DNA of 64,000 bases from UBA2588 sp964343075. Lineage in GTDB: Bacteria; Chloroflexota; Dehalococcoidia; Lucifugimonadales; UBA3495. Every line of letters begins with the position of its first letter. Position 1 is the first letter of the stretch. Under the pieces are notes generated by a model. It did not search any database. It worked only from the letters and a program-made list of their open reading frames with translations, and was not told the DNA's origin. Where the stretch lies: NCBI GenBank assembly GCA_964343075.1, contig CAYFGT010000009.1, positions 1 to 64,000 of the forward strand. Direction: 5' to 3'. This document shows, one piece after another, positions 61,672-64,000 of the stretch. Made by a program: the position numbers and the translations under genes.

Positions 61672-62751
61672 CTAGATTAATCTCTTGATTAATGAATCCG
61701 GTAAATCTTGGAAGCGTTGTTGAAAAATAGTCGGATTTAGATCATTTACGTGGTAGGTCGACTGTGTGAGTAATGCGACTCCATTCAAGAAGTCATTCTC
61801 ATGAATATATTCAGCCAAGATTTTTTCGTCAGGTCCTCCATTATGGTAATTGCCTAACGGAAAAGCCATGCCGGTAGTCTGATACCCTTCACTCCAAAAG
61901 GCACTCGCTTCGCAGACTCCTCCACTCATAAGTTGCCGTTGGCAAGTGAAACCTTTGTCTGTTTTAGTAAGGTTTTCTTTGGCTTTAACTAAAATTGATT
62001 CTGCTTCATTATCGAAAGTAGTCCCTGCATCTCCAACTCGTATTACGGGTCCTTTTCCGACCTCCGCCCCTGGTAGAGTCCTGCTGGCTTCTATAGAAAC
62101 AACATAAGTAGATTTTGGGATTAATCCGGACTTTGCAAGTAATCGAGCTCCTACTAGACCAACTTCTTCAGCGCAAGTAAAAATCCCGTAAATAGGTTGT
62201 TTGTCTTCTGAAGAAATTCGAGATTTTAGAATTGATATCATTGCTGCGCATCCAGCTAAATCATCCAATGCGCGCATCGTAATAATGTTAGATTCAAGTT
62301 TGAAATCAACTAGGTCAAAAACCGCTGGTACTGGTAGTGTATCAATACTATTAAGTGCATCGGAATAGACAAGGAAAGTGGAATTATCTACCGGGTTCGG
62401 ACCAACTATATGGCCTTTATACCTCGAGTTTGGTTCAATAACGATCTGAACATCCACTCCTTCCTTACTACCGTACGAAGGAATTCCTCCTAAAGGTTTT
62501 GCAACTAGGTGTTCTGCAGTATGGTCAATAATTTCGAATCCTGGGTGATCCATATGAGCTATAAAGGCGATCCCACGGTCAGAGGAATTGTCAGTATTTA
62601 TACTAGCGATGATATTGTTGTACCTATCTTTGACCCAAGGAATATCTGATTCATCTAAAAGTGAACAGATTTTGGAAGACATCCAGGTTTCATGGAATGA
62701 GACTGCTGGGATGTTACCTAATTCCGATAATATTTGTAATGATGGTTCCAT
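61672..62751 (-). CDS. M42-family metallopeptidase
   Basis: A 359-residue dinuclear-zinc aminopeptidase homologue. Metal ligands lie in AHMDHPGFE (H66 and D68), ALDDLAGCAA and TCAEEVGLVGARL; the latter Glu pair includes the general base. A late GNYHNGGPDE segment supplies the last His. M42 enzymes (TET/FrvX-like) trim short peptides in the cytoplasm; some act on glycans. It converges on the NHL gene. Confidence 0.87.
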   Translation of the reverse strand: MEPSLQILSELGNIPAVSFHETWMSSKICSLLDESDIPWVKDRYNNIIASINTDNSSDRGIAFIAHMDHPGFEIIDHTAEHLVAKPLGGIPSYGSKEGVDVQIVIEPNSRYKGHIVGPNPVDNSTFLVYSDALNSIDTLPVPAVFDLVDFKLESNIITMRALDDLAGCAAMISILKSRISSEDKQPIYGIFTCAEEVGLVGARLLAKSGLIPKSTYVVSIEASRTLPGAEVGKGPVIRVGDAGTTFDNEAESILVKAKENLTKTDKGFTCQRQLMSGGVCEASAFWSEGYQTTGMAFPLGNYHNGGPDEKILAEYIHENDFLNGVALLTQSTYHVNDLNPTIFQQRFQDLPDSLIKRLI

Positions 62752-62853
62752 TATTTTAAATTCCTACTTTACATATGTTGAAACTAGAGGGATATGAGCC
62801 TACATGGTAACATACGACATAAATTGGTATTTATAAGATGATAGAGGTATATT

Positions 62854-63933
62854 TTGTTAAAGCAATTCAAAGTTAATCCCGAAGATTCTTTGTTGGTACA
62901 GTCTAAAGATTTAGGTGACTTAGTATCAGCAATCTTTCAGAAAATGGGAGTACCTAAAGAGGATGCAGATCTTGGTGCAGATGTGCTTGTTTCTGCTGAT
63001 TTAAGAGGAGTTGATTCTCACGGGGTGTCTAACATGCTGCGGAATTATGTGAACGGTTACACAGCAGGACAGATTAATCCCACTCCTGACATGAAGATAA
63101 TCAAAGAAAGTCCAGCTACTGCTAACATCGATTCTGATCGCGGATTAGGAATTATTACAGTTCCCAAAGCAATGGATATTGCTATAGAGAAGGCGAATAC
63201 AGTAGGTGTTGGTATGGTTACTATAGGCAATGCTAGGCATCTAGGTATGGCTTCTTACCATGCTATGAAAGCGTTAGAGCATGACATGATAGGCGTATGT
63301 ATGACTAGTTGTCCCCCTTCTGTGTTGCCTACTTATGGGGCAGAGCCCAGATTAGGAACCAACCCAATTGCTATGGCGGTCCCTGCTAAAAATGATCATC
63401 CGTTTGTATTTGATGCTGCGACGAGTGCGGTAGCTAGTAACAAGATCGGTATTGCTCGTAGACTAGGAGCCAAACTTGAACCAGGTTGGTTAGCTGATGA
63501 ATTTGGAACACCGATTATGGAAACGATGGATGTTCCAGAAAAGTATCAATTGCTTCCCGTTGGTGCGACCAGAGAGCTAGGTTCTCATAAAGGGTATGGG
63601 TTATCTTGTATAGTTGATATTTTGGGTGGTGTATTAACAGGGTTTGGCTATGGAGCCAACCCAGGAAGGCCTAACTTTGGGCATTATGTTGCTGCTTACA
63701 AAATTGATGCTTTTACAGATGTGGAAGAATTCAAATCTACTATGGATGAATGGATGCACATGATGAAGAGTACTAAACCAGCGCCAGGAGAAGAAAGAGT
63801 GATGGTAGCTGGTCAACCTGAGTATGAAATGGAAATGATTAGATCCAAAGAAGGCATCCCATTGCATGAAGAAGTAGTGGATTGGTTTAAAGATATTTGT
63901 GGGGAATTATCGATAGATTTTTCTTTGGGGTAA
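62854..63933 (+). CDS. Ldh-family (malate/L-lactate dehydrogenase type) oxidoreductase
   Basis: A 359-residue member of the NAD(P)-dependent YlbC/ComC/AllD family. DLRGVDSHGVSNM carries the substrate His; NARHLGMASYHA and GTNPIAMAVP are typical, and GSHKGYGLSCIVDILGGVLTG forms the cofactor region. It oxidises a 2-hydroxyacid such as malate, lactate, ureidoglycolate or sulfolactate. The start is TTG 62854, with AGAGG upstream. It diverges from the M42 peptidase gene. Confidence 0.9.
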   Translation: MLKQFKVNPEDSLLVQSKDLGDLVSAIFQKMGVPKEDADLGADVLVSADLRGVDSHGVSNMLRNYVNGYTAGQINPTPDMKIIKESPATANIDSDRGLGIITVPKAMDIAIEKANTVGVGMVTIGNARHLGMASYHAMKALEHDMIGVCMTSCPPSVLPTYGAEPRLGTNPIAMAVPAKNDHPFVFDAATSAVASNKIGIARRLGAKLEPGWLADEFGTPIMETMDVPEKYQLLPVGATRELGSHKGYGLSCIVDILGGVLTGFGYGANPGRPNFGHYVAAYKIDAFTDVEEFKSTMDEWMHMMKSTKPAPGEERVMVAGQPEYEMEMIRSKEGIPLHEEVVDWFKDICGELSIDFSLG

Positions 63934-63949
63934 AGTATTCGAGCTTTAA

Positions 63950-64000
63950 ATGAAATTACTAAAGATTGTAATTGTACTGATTGGCCTATTAATAATATTG
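63950..64000 (+). CDS. Start of a membrane or exported protein, cut by the window edge
   Basis: ATG 63950 opens a frame that stays open to the window end (17 codons). It reads MKLLKIVIVLIG then LLIIL: two lysines and a hydrophobic run, typical of a signal peptide or membrane anchor. It lies 16 bases after the Ldh-family stop. No clear Shine-Dalgarno is visible. Function unknown. Confidence 0.5.
   Translation, partial: MKLLKIVIVLIGLLIIL

Overview
The window is AT-rich bacterial chromosome, densely packed and mostly single-copy housekeeping or catabolic genes. No rRNA, transposase, integrase, phage gene or CRISPR array is visible, and no gene-free stretch exceeds 300 bases (the longest is 21514-21791). 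The strongest taxonomic clue is a complete alternative complex III (ACIII) operon. It sits beside a lipoate-dependent 2-oxoacid dehydrogenase and many small-molecule oxidoreductases: a luciferase-like monooxygenase, CaiB/BaiF CoA-transferases, MFS carriers and a sulfatase. Together these suggest an aerobic, oligotrophic heterotroph, plausibly a marine Chloroflexota of the SAR202 type. That assignment is inference from gene content; no marker gene was compared.

Layout. 1-4654: end of a tRNA, luciferase-like oxidoreductase, CoA-binding protein, Fur/PerR-like regulator, recF overlapping an MscS-type channel, tRNA-Ile(GAU) with its own promoter. 4661-8280 (minus): cyclase-family hydrolase, unknown protein, gamma-glutamyltransferase, and a separate IscA-like protein with a remarkable Gly/Cys tail. 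8394-12465 (plus): YedK/HMCES protease, TcuA-like flavoprotein, small acidic protein, RidA, tRNA-Gly(CCC), PPOX-fold protein, winged-helix protein. 12505-17523: secA and, convergent to it, a Cu(I) P-type ATPase. 17648-28117: a catabolic and transport block of MFS carrier, dihydropyrimidinase-like amidohydrolase, sulfite-oxidase-fold molybdoenzyme (minus), two translationally coupled CaiB/BaiF CoA-transferases, two tandem-duplicated MFS carriers and a double-hotdog dehydratase.

28128-33787 (minus): pyruvate/2-oxoacid dehydrogenase E1 alpha, E1 beta and E2, then lipB, an aminotransferase and pgsA. 33985-46217 (plus): one continuous probable operon encoding ACIII (small membrane protein, pentaheme cytochrome, molybdopterin-fold subunit, FeS subunit, two NrfD subunits, ActD, monoheme cytochrome). 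It runs directly into cytochrome c maturation genes (CcmH, CcmF, CcmI-like, an exported unknown protein and a thioredoxin), so a heme-rich enzyme and part of the machinery that attaches its hemes appear to be co-transcribed.

46214-64000: mixed catabolic genes. They include SDR and fumarylacetoacetase-family enzymes, a carboxymuconolactone-decarboxylase-like protein, a methyltransferase-like protein whose best start is ATT, an MFS carrier, NAD synthetase and a TPR protein. Next come an MFS exporter, a hydroxyisobutyrate-dehydrogenase-like enzyme with an SDR, then a minus-strand operon of a second such dehydrogenase, a DUF4349 lipoprotein, formylglycine-generating enzyme and its probable sulfatase. 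The end holds a GlcG-like protein, an NHL beta-propeller, an M42 peptidase, an Ldh-family dehydrogenase and the start of one further membrane or exported protein.

Most convergent gene pairs meet with almost no spacer, many neighbours overlap by 4 bases, and TTG or GTG starts are common. Several CDS starts given here were moved to internal codons because of a Shine-Dalgarno sequence or a neighbouring gene. Promoters are consensus matches read by eye and are tentative.
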